Assembly: GCF_002019605.1 (NCBI RefSeq)
Contig: NZ_KV917368.1
Coordinates: 1,152,997-1,216,996 of the forward strand
Source of the DNA: Alkalihalobacterium alkalinitrilicum
GTDB taxonomy: Bacteria > Bacillota > Bacilli > Bacillales > Bacillaceae_F
Reading direction: 5' to 3'
DNA length: 64,000 nucleotides
The notes below the pieces were generated by a model, which was not told where the DNA came from, did not search any database, and saw only the letters and a list, made by a program, of their open reading frames with translations. Made by a program: the position numbers and the translations under genes. Each line of letters begins with the position of its first letter. Position 1 is the stretch's first letter. Positions 36,850 through 46,790 of the stretch are shown in pieces.

Positions 36850-37274
36850 TGTCCTCCTAATTCATAGTATAGATATCTATTTTACCATGTTTTAATGAAG
36901 AAATATTGAAGAAATATATTTTAATTGTCTTAGTACTTTTTCTACTATCTTCCTTATCATGGGTATGATTTTTATTTAATAGGTCGTAATCTAGGAGTTT
37001 ACTTTTTTACCGTGTCGGTTGTCTCTTCCAACCACTTTACTTTGTATAATAACTTGTGAAACATTACCAAAAAATATCCCACATTTTTAAAGTATAATAT
37101 TTAGGGGAGCGAAATATATTGATGTTTTTTGAGTCTTTTTTTTGTTACTAGAACTGTCGGTAAATGGGAGTAAAGTGTATGGACAGTGAATGATGTATTT
37201 TTTAAATTCCGACAAAGAATGTTTCAAAAAATATGAACATCGCCAATTGTTAATATGGAAAGGGGCAAAGTACA
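36850..37274. other. Long A/T-rich gap without a recognised gene
   Basis: This gap of 425 bases between htpX and the leucine-rich-repeat gene contains TATAAT-like boxes at 37045 and 37094, neither with a convincing -35 box at the right distance. It must hold the divergent promoters of both genes. I see no small gene, RNA or repeat in it. Confidence 0.4.
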
Positions 37275-38012
37275 TTGAAACAAAGCAAAGCATTATTTGT
37301 AGTCTTCATAGTTGGTTTACTAATTTCTCAGTCTTTCCTCATTCAACTTTCATCTGTACAAGCTTCAACAGATAAAGATGGGAAATATATCCAAATGGAT
37401 GATTTGGAAGAATATGAAGCTATGATTTGGTTGGATATATCAAAAGTAACAGAACGTTCGGCAACGGTAAAATTTTATACAGATTATAGCAGTCAAATCA
37501 GTAACCGTTATAAGCTGTTTTTGGACAATGAATTAATACTAGTAGATTCCGATTTTCAAGAAGGGAGCTACTCCTTTCGTAATTTGGATCCTGGAACTAC
37601 TTACGAGGTAAAATTTGCAGCTTATGATCGAAATGATAAGGTCATAGAGGAAGTCTCTCATTCTTTTAGTACATGGGATGAGCCGACTGGAGATATTGTC
37701 GAGATTCCTGATCGTAATTTTTATTTATCAATTGTAGAGAATTTAGGGATTGGCGACCGTTCGATAAGAACATCCGATATGGAGAAATTAAGTATTTTAG
37801 ACGCAGGAAACAGGGGGATTTTCGACCTAACTGGCATCGAGTACGCACAAAACTTAACATTTTTTAATCTACCCAATAATCAAATAGCAAATATACAACC
37901 ATTAGAAAGCTTAACAGAATTAAAGAGATTGAATTTAAGTGGAAACGAATTAACTACGCTCGATTCTCTAGCCCATTTAAAACAGTTGGAGCATCTTTCT
38001 GTTGTTAATCAC
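37275..38012 (+). pseudogene. 5' fragment of the leucine-rich-repeat gene
   Basis: Starts at TTG 37275 about 10 bases after GAAAGGGG. It encodes the signal peptide, one FN3-like module and the first leucine-rich repeats, then reads into the insertion element and stops at 38039 after eight or so foreign residues. Confidence 0.8.
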
Positions 38013-38110
38013 TCAACTTTCGCACCTAGAAAAATGTGATTCGTTTAACTAGCTGTAAGGCTAGTAACCGTTGAAGTATGGTCATTGACAGGAAAAAAAT
38101 GCATAAAAAA

Positions 38111-38171
38111 ACACCTCAACGTTTGGTATAGTTGATTTGTCTAGAATCACATAACCATACAGAAGAGGTGT
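38111..38171 (+). repeat. Inverted repeat covering the transposase ribosome binding site, IS4 copy A
   Basis: ACACCTC at 38111-38117 pairs with GAGGTGT at 38165-38171, the Shine-Dalgarno region of the transposase. Inside, GTTTGGTATAGTTGATT and AATCACATAACCATAC form an imperfect stem. The fold would hide the binding site in transcripts entering from outside. Confidence 0.6.
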
Positions 38172-38178
38172 CTCCTAT

Positions 38179-39531
38179 ATGATAGCGAATAATGACCAAA
38201 ATAAGCAACTACCAAATGAATTAACATCCACATTTAAAGAATTAAAGGTACTAAAACATTTAAGAAAAGCTGGTATTACAAAGTCTTTTGGCTTTTCTTG
38301 TGCCTACCTATTTAAATTGATTTTTTGTTTGATCTTTGAAAACAAGAACTGGTTTAGAACCCTTGATAGTAAAAAATCTACCGATTTCCCTGCCAAAGAT
38401 ACGGTCTATCGTTTCTTGAATCAGTCTACATTTGCATGGAGAAGGTTTTTGCTTAATCTCAGTGCTTACACAATTGGGAAGGTAACTAAGCTAACGAACC
38501 ATAATCGTCCAAAAGTGCTTATTTTTGATGATTCTTCTTATGATCGCAATCGGAGTAAATCAGTAGAACTCTTAGCGCGTTGTCACGATCACTCTTCTCA
38601 GAAAGTGCGCTTCTTTAAAGGATTTCGAATGCTTACTCTTGGTTGGTCAGATGGGGCCACATTCATCCCAGTTGACTTTTCTTTATTAAGTTCTAAAAAG
38701 AGCCAGATCAACGGAATATCTGACAAGATAGACAAGCGTAGCTCTGGGTATAAGCGGCGTCTTGAAGCCCTTCAAGCAGCACCAGAACAGATGCCTGATA
38801 TGATTAAACGCGCCATGCAGGCTGGGATCGATGCCTCTTATGTGTTGATGGATAGTTGGTTTACCCATCAACCGCTCATTAAGAATATCAAAGAACAAGG
38901 ACTAGACGTGATAGGTATGGTTAAGAATTTGAAGCAGCGTTACCTCGTAAAAGATGAGCGTGTTAGCCTAAATGAACTCTATCGTATAGCTACACCAGTC
39001 AAAGGAAAGAAAGGGCTCCTTCGTTCCATCCATACTACCCAAGCGAATGGTGTACCAGTCAAAGTAGTCTTTGTTCGAAATCGCAATAAAAAGAGTGAGT
39101 GGCTAGCCATTTTGAGTACCGACTGTACGCTAAGTGATAAAGAAATCATCCGTATTTATGGTATACGGTGGGATATTGAAGTCTTTTTCAAAACAACAAA
39201 ATCCATATTAAAACTCCAAAAGGAGTTTCAAGGTCGTTCGTACGATTCCCTAATCAGTCATACAACGATAGTCTTTGCAAGATATATCGTGTTGTCCTGG
39301 CAAAATAGATGTAGTACAGATGAACGAACGTTAGGTGGAATCTTCTATGAACTTTGTGATGAAATTAGTGATCTCGATTGGGCTGTCGCTCTACAGCAAT
39401 TAATCGAGCTCCTTGAAGATACCTTGAAAAGGAGCAATAAAAAGATACAAAAATTAATTAAAAGTCAATTACAACATTGGATTGCGGGCTTGCCTAGCTA
39501 TATCAAGGCGTACCTGCCTATTTCAGTCTGA
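38179..39531 (+). CDS. IS4-family transposase, copy A
   Basis: The 450-residue DDE transposase has LIFDDSSYDRNRSKSVELLARC (first Asp), VLMDSWFTHQPLI (second Asp) and IYGIRWDIEVFFKTTKSILKL, the Y-(2)-R-(3)-E-(6)-K signature of IS4-type enzymes. GAGGTGT precedes the ATG. The frame is intact and the element is probably functional or recently so. It inserted into the leucine-rich-repeat gene in the same direction. Confidence 0.9.
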   Translation: MIANNDQNKQLPNELTSTFKELKVLKHLRKAGITKSFGFSCAYLFKLIFCLIFENKNWFRTLDSKKSTDFPAKDTVYRFLNQSTFAWRRFLLNLSAYTIGKVTKLTNHNRPKVLIFDDSSYDRNRSKSVELLARCHDHSSQKVRFFKGFRMLTLGWSDGATFIPVDFSLLSSKKSQINGISDKIDKRSSGYKRRLEALQAAPEQMPDMIKRAMQAGIDASYVLMDSWFTHQPLIKNIKEQGLDVIGMVKNLKQRYLVKDERVSLNELYRIATPVKGKKGLLRSIHTTQANGVPVKVVFVRNRNKKSEWLAILSTDCTLSDKEIIRIYGIRWDIEVFFKTTKSILKLQKEFQGRSYDSLISHTTIVFARYIVLSWQNRCSTDERTLGGIFYELCDEISDLDWAVALQQLIELLEDTLKRSNKKIQKLIKSQLQHWIAGLPSYIKAYLPISV

Positions 39532-39540
39532 GAAAGTTGA

Positions 39541-41232
39541 GTTAATAATAATATCAACTATATTGAAGTTCTTATAGAATTACCGAAGTTACAGTTTGTT
39601 TCATTGCTTAATAATCCTCTTGACTTCACGGATGATCGAGCCGTTACGGCGTTAGATGTTATAAATAGGTTAGAGGATCAAGGTGTAAGTGTCGAATATG
39701 GAAATGAAGATTTTGAAGGAGAACTTCTTCCTATCGATGTAAGTATTAAAGAAGTTACTGATGACACTGCTATCATTTCATGGTTAACTGAAGCATATTA
39801 TGATCAATATGTTTTATATTTAGATGGACAAGAACTAGAAAGCTTTCATGGGGATCAAGATACTGTATTCGAACTAACTTATTTACAACCATCTAAAGAA
39901 TATACAGTGAAAGTAGAAGGGTTTGACCGTGATAGGGTCAGTAAAGCAGTAGGTGAGAAAACTTTTAAAACTTCAGGGGCGGCTAGCACTGAGGATGAAG
40001 TAGAATTTATGGACTCGAGCCTTGAGCAAGCGGTTCGTAACGAATTAGGAATTTATAATCGGGGTATCAAAGAAGTTGATATGGAAGAATTATATTATTT
40101 ACATATTTCCAGTCAAGGCATCAGGGATTTAATGGGACTACAATGTGCTCGTAATCTGCAATGGCTGTATGCCTACGGAAACGAAATTTCCGATTTAACT
40201 CCTATCATTAATTTAGAACAGCTAAGGAACGTAGACTTAGGTCAAAATCAGTTAGTGGATATAAGTGGTCTAGAACTAATCACTAACATCACTAGCGTAT
40301 TTTTATATAACCCGATTGATTATTCCCAGGCTTCAAATCAAACTAGCATAAGGACATTGTTAGCAAATGGTGTTGATGTATACTTTGATAACTCTATAAC
40401 GAATGGTTTAAATGTCTCATCAGAGGACAGTTTTGATACTATTGTTATCGAGTGGTCACATCACTTTGAAGGTGCTAGTCAATACGAGCTATTCTTAAAT
40501 GGAAAACTCATCGATCAACTAGCTTTGGACACCAATTCATATACTTTCGATAATCTTAATCGAGACCACATGTATGTTATTGAACTAAGTGTCATTAACC
40601 AAAACGAGGAAGCGATCGGACACTATATAGGACAACATTATACTCATTTTACGTATAACGTTTATATCACAAATGAAACGGAAAGTTCGGCAACTGTCAA
40701 TTGGTCGTATCCTTCATCCATCACGAAAGTCGCATTATTTCTTGAAGATGAAAAAGTTGCTACAGTCGATGCTGCTGAACAATCACACAGGTTTAAAAAT
40801 TTAGCGGCAAATCGTGATTACACTCTTTTAGTCCAGGCATTAGATCAAGACGGTCAGGTAATTGGAGAACACTACGACAAATTTACGACAACATCACCAC
40901 CATCTGGTGAGATTGTTAACATACCCGATCAAAATTTAGAACAATTGTTAAAAGAACAATTAAGTATTGACGACCGTGAATTATATGAAAGTGATTTGGA
41001 GCGTCTCACTTACCTTTATGGAAATTACAGAGGAATTGAAGATTTAACAGGTTTAGAGAAAGCTGCAAATTTAGAAGATTTATTTTTATGGAATAATCGT
41101 ATCACTGATTTAAGTCCGCTCAAAGAATTAAGTCAGTTAAGGCATTTAGAACTTAGAGAAAGCGAACTTACAGATCTTAGTCCTTTGTCGGAATTAAGAA
41201 AGCCTAAAAACGTTAACTATTATCCATTCTAA
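39541..41232 (+). pseudogene. Middle fragment of the leucine-rich-repeat gene
   Basis: In frame with the host gene the fragment resumes right after the IS with VNNNINYIEVLIELPKLQF, a leucine-rich repeat, followed by three FN3-like modules and two more repeat blocks. It ends at a stop at 41230-41232 because of a one-base shift near 41194. No start codon with a ribosome binding site serves it. Confidence 0.75.
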
Positions 41233-42016
41233 TGTTAGCTCGTTAGAACATGTTACCTCTGAACTTACTCACTTAAATATTAGTTATTCAAAAGTGGAAG
41301 ATTTGGATGAATTAAAAAGGTTTACTAATTTACGACAGATCAATTTATCTGGTCTGAAATTAGAAGACCTATCTTTTTTACAAGATCACCCTCATATAGA
41401 GGCTGTTAATATTAGTCATAATCCGATTGATGATATTACAACCCTCCTTGATCTTGAAAATCTTATGTATGTACGATTAGCAAATACTGGGGCAGATCTG
41501 ACAATAGACTCCGAAACAGGTGCAATCATCGAGCAACTTAAGGAACAGGGTGTTTGGGTAAGCACAGAGGACTACTTTTCGCTTGATGTTAAAGATAAAC
41601 AAATAACTGAAACATCCGTTACTCTTGAATGGGAAATAAAGCACATTGGAGATGGCGTTGGTGGGATTATGCATACTGAAGTTTATTTAGATGGCAAACA
41701 GGTTGAAATATTGGAGCTAGATGAAACTCAGTACACACTATCTAACCTTGAGCCTGGAATGGAGTATTCTGTTGAGTTATCGGTTTCTGTTCACGGTGAG
41801 CCTGATGCTAATTCAACCTTGATATTAACGACATTAAGCTACGAAATGAATGAAACTGAACATCCTAGTACTAACGGAAAAAAACAAAAGAAGGAAAATC
41901 TGCCAAACAACGCGAATAGACAAGATTGGTTACATGGACATCCAGCACATAATAATAGTCAAGCCTTAAACAGGTTAAAAGAACTAAACACAAACAGTGT
42001 TCTTATTCGTAAATAA
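41196..42016 (+). pseudogene. 3' fragment of the leucine-rich-repeat gene
   Basis: Reading in the +1 frame gives ESLKTLTIIHSNVSSLEHV and then continuous leucine-rich repeats, an FN3-like module and a hydrophilic Asn/Lys-rich tail. The join after LSPLSEL is restored by removing one A from the run gaattaagaaag near 41190-41199, so this is a single-base insertion, not a separate gene. Confidence 0.75.
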
Positions 42017-42022
42017 AAACAG

Positions 42023-42067
42023 AGCTGACCCAATAGGTTTTCTACAACCTTTCGGGTCAGCTTTTTG
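42023..42067 (+). terminator. Rho-independent terminator
   Basis: AGCTGACCC / GGGTCAGCT with an inner GGTT/AACC stem, followed by TTTTTG. Confidence 0.85.
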
Positions 42068-42137
42068 TTGTTTCTATTATCCTAGCTAGAGGAATACCGT
42101 TCATTTAGTCTCTGATTACGTTAAAAAAGAAAACTTA

Positions 42138-42180
42138 AGAAAACCTTAAGATTTTTCCTAAGAGAATGTTAAGGTTTTCT
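42138..42180 (+). promoter_or_regulatory. Inverted repeat at the promoter of the second two-component system
   Basis: AGAAAACCTTAA (42138-42149) and TTAAGGTTTTCT (42169-42180) are perfect 12-base arms separated by 19 bases that contain a third CTTAAG/CCTAAG-like unit. A TACAAT box follows at 42184-42189. CTTAAG-type repeats at this position are often sites for the cognate OmpR-type regulator, so autoregulation is likely. Confidence 0.6.
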
Positions 42181-42243
42181 AACTACAATGATGATAGTTT
42201 AAGAAAATGAAATGATATACTACAGAAAGGAGAGTGAGAGAAG

Positions 42244-42936
42244 ATGAATCCATATAACATACTCGTTGTTGATGATGAAAAAGAAATTCGAGATGCAATT
42301 GAAATTTACTTAAAAAATGAAGGAATTACCGTGATAAAAGCGCAAGACGGGATTGAAGCGATTGAAAAGCTCCATGAACATTCCATCCACCTTATTTTAC
42401 TAGATATTATGATGCCACGACTTGATGGTATTTCCACTGCATTTAAAATTCGCGAGGAAAAAAACATTCCCATTATTATTTTAAGTGCAAAAAGTGAGAG
42501 CACTGATAAAATTTTAGGTCTTCAAGTGGGTGCGGATGATTATGTAACCAAACCGTTTAATCCGCTGGAACTTATCGCTAGAGTTAAATCACATTTGAGA
42601 AGGTATATGTCACTCGGAACGTACGAAGGCATTTCTAAAACAATCAATTTGAATGGGCTAACTTTAGATCCCGAAGCGAAAGAAGTGACCGCTCACGGTG
42701 AAGTTGTTAAATTAACTCCGTTAGAATACAAAATTTGTGAGCTGCTCATGACAAATGCTGGACGGGTGTTTTCCATCCTTGATATTTATGAACGAGTTTG
42801 GAAAGAACCTAGTTATAATGCGGAAAATACGGTCGCTGTTCATATAAGAAAAATTCGTGAAAAAATAGAAATCGATCCTAAAAATCCAAGATATTTAAAG
42901 GTGGTATGGGGTATTGGATACAAAATGGAAAAATAG
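42244..42936 (+). CDS. OmpR/VanR-family response regulator
   Basis: The 230-residue protein has a receiver domain (VVDDEKEIRD, Asp54 in LLDIMMPRLDG, TKPFNPLEL) and a winged-helix output domain ending PRYLKVVWGIGYKMEK. GGAGAG precedes the ATG. It overlaps the kinase gene by 23 bases, so the two are translated together. The target regulon is not evident from neighbours. Confidence 0.9.
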   Translation: MNPYNILVVDDEKEIRDAIEIYLKNEGITVIKAQDGIEAIEKLHEHSIHLILLDIMMPRLDGISTAFKIREEKNIPIIILSAKSESTDKILGLQVGADDYVTKPFNPLELIARVKSHLRRYMSLGTYEGISKTINLNGLTLDPEAKEVTAHGEVVKLTPLEYKICELLMTNAGRVFSILDIYERVWKEPSYNAENTVAVHIRKIREKIEIDPKNPRYLKVVWGIGYKMEK

Positions 42937-45160
42937 AATCATTGTTATCATTTGGCTCTTATTATTTACGTACGGTGTAAAAGGACTTTATACCGGAGCT
43001 TCTATATTACCTTATGAAACTGACTATTTAAAAAGTGATTACTTTCAGACCCATCAATTTGAAGAACAGTTTAATGACTTTATCGATTATTTAAGCTTTT
43101 TTGAACTTAGCGAAGTTACAAAAGAAGAGATGAAAAATGCCATTTCTGTAACCGACCAAGAAATAGAAGAGCACAGATACCGCTACGGTAACTTAACAGA
43201 ACAAGTAGAAAGTATTACCGATCAGTATGAAGATCAAATCCAACAAGCACTTGCTGAAGATAATGAAGAAATTGCAGAGATTTATATTACAGAAAGATAT
43301 CGGAAAGTGAAGGACATTACGAAAAATTTCCAAGATGACGACCATGTTCGCGAAAAAATAATAGCCGAAAAAGAACAGCAAATCGATGAGCATTTTAAAG
43401 AGATTGAAATAGAGCGACCACGTTTTTTACAATACAAAAGCATGTTTACTTATTATTTAACGGACGCAGTTACGGGTAAGGTTTATACGAATCTCAGCGA
43501 AAATGATGTGGTAGAAGACGTCATGAACAAAGAGCAGATGTTATTTATTCGTTCTTATCCAACATCTGATAATGGATACTTCGTTTCAAACGACAATTAT
43601 ATTTTTCGCTTCGGTTATGTTGAGGGTCTAGATCACTCTGTTTTTTCTGATGAAAAGGCAGCATATTCGGGTCATATTGGTGTTTCTAAAGCTACACAAT
43701 CTTCAAATCCAATCGTCCAGCAATATTATAACCACAAGCAAAAGCATATCGCTTTATTATTGTACTTACTATCTAGCGTACTCATTTTTGCTTTAAGTTT
43801 GTATTTTTATAAAAAGGCGAACATTGCTGAGAAAATCTCGTTTGACCAGTGGAAACCATATTATGACCGTATTCCGCTAGATATTAAAATTATTAGTTTT
43901 CTTGTGAGTGTAATCATTACCCTCACCGTTTTATTGTCCTTTAATGTGAATAGCTATTTTGACCATAATGTATTTTATATTATTAAAGAGAGCGTTATTG
44001 CTTTAGTATTTTCAGCATTATTATTAACACTGACGGTTGGACAAGGGAAGTTTCTGCTACAAGAAATGAAAAAAATTCAAAATGGAAAATTAGAATGGAA
44101 GAAAACCGTTGTTTATTATTGTTTTCAAAAAGCTAGTAACCTAGTTCATGAACTGTTTCTCGTTAGAAGCTTGGGTTATCAACTCATTGTATTGATCTTA
44201 TTTATCGGTGGGAGTTTAGCATTCGCTTTCGTTTTATCTGTATTAAAGCCACACCTTTTACCATTGTTTATTCTTGCGTTTTTAGCTCTTTGTTCCTTCA
44301 TATTACTATTTATCGTGCTCAAAGTTGCTTACCTTAATAAAATTATGAATGATGTTAATCAAGTTGCTAACGGAAATTTTACTCAAGATCTACCAATAAA
44401 AGGGAGATCTGTATTTGCTAAACTTGCTGCTGATATTAATACCATTAAACAAGGCGTGAAAATATCACAAAAAGAGCAAGCGAAAAGTGAGCGGTTAAAA
44501 ACAGAATTAATTACTAATGTTAGTCATGATTTACGGACGCCTTTAACTTCGATCATTACGTATACTGAACTATTGAAAGGAACAGTAGATTTAAATGAAG
44601 ATCAACAATCGTATGTTGAAATTATTGATCGCAAGTCAAAGCGACTCAAAGTACTGATTGATGATTTATTTGAAGCTTCAAAAATGGCCAGTGGTAATAT
44701 CGACCTTGTAAAAGAAAGAATAGATATTGTCCAACTGTTGCAGCAAGCATTAGCAGAATATAGTGAGACATTTGAGCAATCTACAATACAATTACGAGTT
44801 AACAAACCTGATACACCTGTTTATGTTGTGGTTGACGGACAAAAAATGTGGCGTGTATTTGATAACCTTATTGGAAATATTGTTAAATACTCACTAGAAC
44901 ATACAAGAGTCTACATTTCATTACAAACGAAAAAAGATGAGGTAATAATTACTTTTAAAAATGTTACAAAATATGAACTTGGTGAGAATATTGATGAATT
45001 GTTTGAACGGTTTAAGCGAGGTGACACATCAAGATATACCGATGGTTCTGGACTTGGGCTTGCTATAGCCAAATCAATTGTAGACCTTCACAATGGTCAG
45101 TTAGATATCGATTTAGATGGGGACCTTTTTAAAGTAACCGTTACAATTAGTACTAGATAA
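42914..45160 (+). CDS. Large sensor histidine kinase
   Basis: The 748-residue kinase starts at TTG 42914, nine bases after AAGGTGG and within the end of the regulator gene. It has one N-terminal membrane helix, an extracellular domain of about 240 residues with many charged helices (residues about 35-275), then several membrane helices (about 285-490), a HAMP-like linker, HisKA box NVSHDLRTPLTS with His538, and an ATPase domain with NLIGNIVKYS and GSGLGLAIAKSIVDLH. The G1 box is weak. The multi-helix sensor resembles VanS-like or peptide-sensing kinases; the signal is unknown. Confidence 0.87.
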   Translation: MDTKWKNRIIVIIWLLLFTYGVKGLYTGASILPYETDYLKSDYFQTHQFEEQFNDFIDYLSFFELSEVTKEEMKNAISVTDQEIEEHRYRYGNLTEQVESITDQYEDQIQQALAEDNEEIAEIYITERYRKVKDITKNFQDDDHVREKIIAEKEQQIDEHFKEIEIERPRFLQYKSMFTYYLTDAVTGKVYTNLSENDVVEDVMNKEQMLFIRSYPTSDNGYFVSNDNYIFRFGYVEGLDHSVFSDEKAAYSGHIGVSKATQSSNPIVQQYYNHKQKHIALLLYLLSSVLIFALSLYFYKKANIAEKISFDQWKPYYDRIPLDIKIISFLVSVIITLTVLLSFNVNSYFDHNVFYIIKESVIALVFSALLLTLTVGQGKFLLQEMKKIQNGKLEWKKTVVYYCFQKASNLVHELFLVRSLGYQLIVLILFIGGSLAFAFVLSVLKPHLLPLFILAFLALCSFILLFIVLKVAYLNKIMNDVNQVANGNFTQDLPIKGRSVFAKLAADINTIKQGVKISQKEQAKSERLKTELITNVSHDLRTPLTSIITYTELLKGTVDLNEDQQSYVEIIDRKSKRLKVLIDDLFEASKMASGNIDLVKERIDIVQLLQQALAEYSETFEQSTIQLRVNKPDTPVYVVVDGQKMWRVFDNLIGNIVKYSLEHTRVYISLQTKKDEVIITFKNVTKYELGENIDELFERFKRGDTSRYTDGSGLGLAIAKSIVDLHNGQLDIDLDGDLFKVTVTISTR

Positions 45161-45169
45161 CATTTTGTA

Positions 45170-45204
45170 GAATCCTCAATCCATTGTTGGGGGTTCATTT
45201 TTTT
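45170..45204 (+). terminator. Terminator of the two-component operon
   Basis: GAATCCTCAA / TTGGGGGTTC (two G-T pairs) followed by ATTTTTTT. Confidence 0.7.
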
Positions 45205-45300
45205 GAACTTTCATCTTTACTCACTAGTGTTGCATTAAAAGAAACGAAATATTTAAAATACTATAAATCTTCAATTATTGATTGATTTGGATACAAAAAA

Positions 45301-45354
45301 ATCCTTTACAATGGAAGTACAGGTGGTTCCTGTCCAAATCCAAAAGTAAAGGAT
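45301..45354 (+). repeat. Inverted repeat covering the transposase ribosome binding site, IS4 copy B
   Basis: ATCCTTTAC at 45301-45309 is complementary to GTAAAGGAT at 45346-45354, which contains the AAAGGA ribosome binding site. A smaller stem AGGTGGTTCCT/AGG lies inside the 36-base loop. Confidence 0.65.
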
Positions 45355-45361
45355 ATCAGCT

Positions 45362-46477
45362 ATGGACAAGAATACACGATTATCTTCATTTGGTAAATGG
45401 GTTGCGCCCATAAATATAAAACTTTTTGATGAACAAGTTGAAAAGTATCAACTTGATAAGTACACAAAGAAGCTAAAAACACTCTCTTTTACTAAGCTTT
45501 TTCTTTATGCTCACTTAAATCAAATGGAAAGTCTCCATGATCTTAATACAGCACTGGCTGATGAGAAGTTACAGAAAGAACTTGGATTTAAATCAATCAG
45601 TGTCTCTCAGCTTTCTCGTAAGAATAGAGCGATAGACCCTGAGTTTTTATCAACTATCTTTCTTGAACTTGTACGTCTGATTCACCTCAAGACAGAAAAA
45701 CGAAAAGCCATCCGACCGATTAAAATCATTGACTCTAGTACGATGCCACTCAATCTTACTCGTTGTCAGTGGGCCAAATTTCGAAAGACTAAAGCTGGCG
45801 TAAAACTTCACCTTAGGTTAGTTTACGTGGATCAGGAATTGGCATACCCAGAAAAAGCCATTATCACAGATGCTTCGGAACACGACCGAAACCAACTTGA
45901 AATACTCGTTGATGATAAAGACGCCATGTACGTGTTTGACCGCGGGTATGTTGATTATGAACGATTTGATCGTTATACAGATGATGGTATCTTTTTCCTA
46001 TCCAGACTAAAGAAAAACGCAGTTATTCGAGAGATTGAAACGTTTAACATTCCAGAAGGTAGCCCAGTAACATCAGACAAAATGGCCTATATCGGCACAA
46101 CACAAAAGCGATGTGAAAATGTGTTTCGTATTATTGAAACCGTTGATTCAAAAGGACAATTACTACGCTTGATTACCAATCGCTTCGATTTAACAGCTGA
46201 AGAAATTGGAGATCTATACCGTTCAAGGTGGGCAATTGAGCTCTTTTTCAAATGGTTAAAACAGCACGTAAAAATTAAAACTTTTTTTGGTTATAGTGAA
46301 GAAGCAGTTCACAATCAACTGTTTTTAGGACTGATTACGTACTGCCTTAGTGTACTTATCCAACTAGAAATCAAAAGTAAGCAAACACTTTTACAGATCA
46401 CTCGATGGTTGAAGAGAACTTTATGGCGGCCAGTCCATGTATGGTTCAGTTATATTAGTCCCAAAGGGATTCCGTAA
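45362..46477 (+). CDS. IS4-family transposase, copy B
   Basis: The 371-residue DDE transposase has IKIIDSSTMPLNL (first Asp), YVFDRGYVDYERFD (second Asp) and LYRSRWAIELFFKWLKQHVKIK (Y-R-E-K signature). It resembles the IS5377 type of Geobacillus and Bacillus as I recall it. AAAGGA precedes the ATG. The frame is intact. Confidence 0.9.
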   Translation: MDKNTRLSSFGKWVAPINIKLFDEQVEKYQLDKYTKKLKTLSFTKLFLYAHLNQMESLHDLNTALADEKLQKELGFKSISVSQLSRKNRAIDPEFLSTIFLELVRLIHLKTEKRKAIRPIKIIDSSTMPLNLTRCQWAKFRKTKAGVKLHLRLVYVDQELAYPEKAIITDASEHDRNQLEILVDDKDAMYVFDRGYVDYERFDRYTDDGIFFLSRLKKNAVIREIETFNIPEGSPVTSDKMAYIGTTQKRCENVFRIIETVDSKGQLLRLITNRFDLTAEEIGDLYRSRWAIELFFKWLKQHVKIKTFFGYSEEAVHNQLFLGLITYCLSVLIQLEIKSKQTLLQITRWLKRTLWRPVHVWFSYISPKGIP

Positions 46478-46790
46478 GAACTTTACTAGCTGACCGTCAC
46501 TTAAGAACTAAATGTATAATTTTACCAAATGGACAGTACCACCTTTCGCTTGGTGTTGTCTTTTTAGCTCATTTGCCACGAAGTGCAAAATACAGAATAT
46601 TCTAACTTATAGAATGCAGTTTTATGCAACACTAGTAATCTTTACTATAAAAATATTCAGAAACCATGCAAAAAGTAAGACAATCAATTGAACATGCAAA
46701 AAAAAGAAAATGGATTTGTGATGGAAATCACTTTGATTCAAATAATCCACTCTTATACTTAGTATTGTAAAAACATAGGAGGGGATATGA

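Larger units (their letters stand above)
38013..39540 (+). mobile_element. IS4-family insertion sequence, copy A (1528 bp)
   Basis: The ends are inverted: TCAACTTTCGCA at 38013 and the complement of TGAGAAAGTTGA at 39540. The flanks GTTAATCAC (38004-38012) and GTTAATAAT (39541-39549) look like an imperfect target duplication. The element carries one transposase gene filling most of its length. The exact boundary is uncertain by a few bases because of the imperfect flanks. Confidence 0.75.
37275..42016 (+). pseudogene. Secreted leucine-rich-repeat / fibronectin-III-like protein, disrupted twice
   Basis: Without the IS4-family element at 38013-39540 and one extra base near 41194, the reading frame runs from TTG 37275 to 42016. 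The product would be a secreted protein of just over 1,000 residues: a signal peptide (KALFVVFIVGLLISQSFLI), then alternating beta-rich FN3-like modules (each ending GTTYEVKFAAYD, SKEYTVKVEGFD, NRDYTLLVQALD or GMEYSVELSVSV) and leucine-rich-repeat blocks (LTFFNLPNNQI, LKRLNLSGNELTTLDSLAHL). No LPxTG anchor or membrane tail is seen. Both lesions should stop production of the full protein. Confidence 0.8.
45222..46637 (+). mobile_element. IS4-family insertion sequence, copy B (1416 bp) with 9-bp target duplication
   Basis: The ends are CACTAGTGTTGCATTAAAA at 45222 and the complement TACTAGTGTTGCATAAAA at 46637. The nine bases ATCTTTACT occur on both sides (45213-45221 and 46638-46646), a perfect target duplication. 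The element is complete, with an intact transposase, and sits between genes. It differs in sequence from copy A. Confidence 0.9.

Noticed and set aside
37275-42016. Three separate leucine-rich-repeat genes
   Set aside because: The junctions can be repaired to continuous repeats, the later pieces lack ribosome binding sites, and the first gap is an insertion element.
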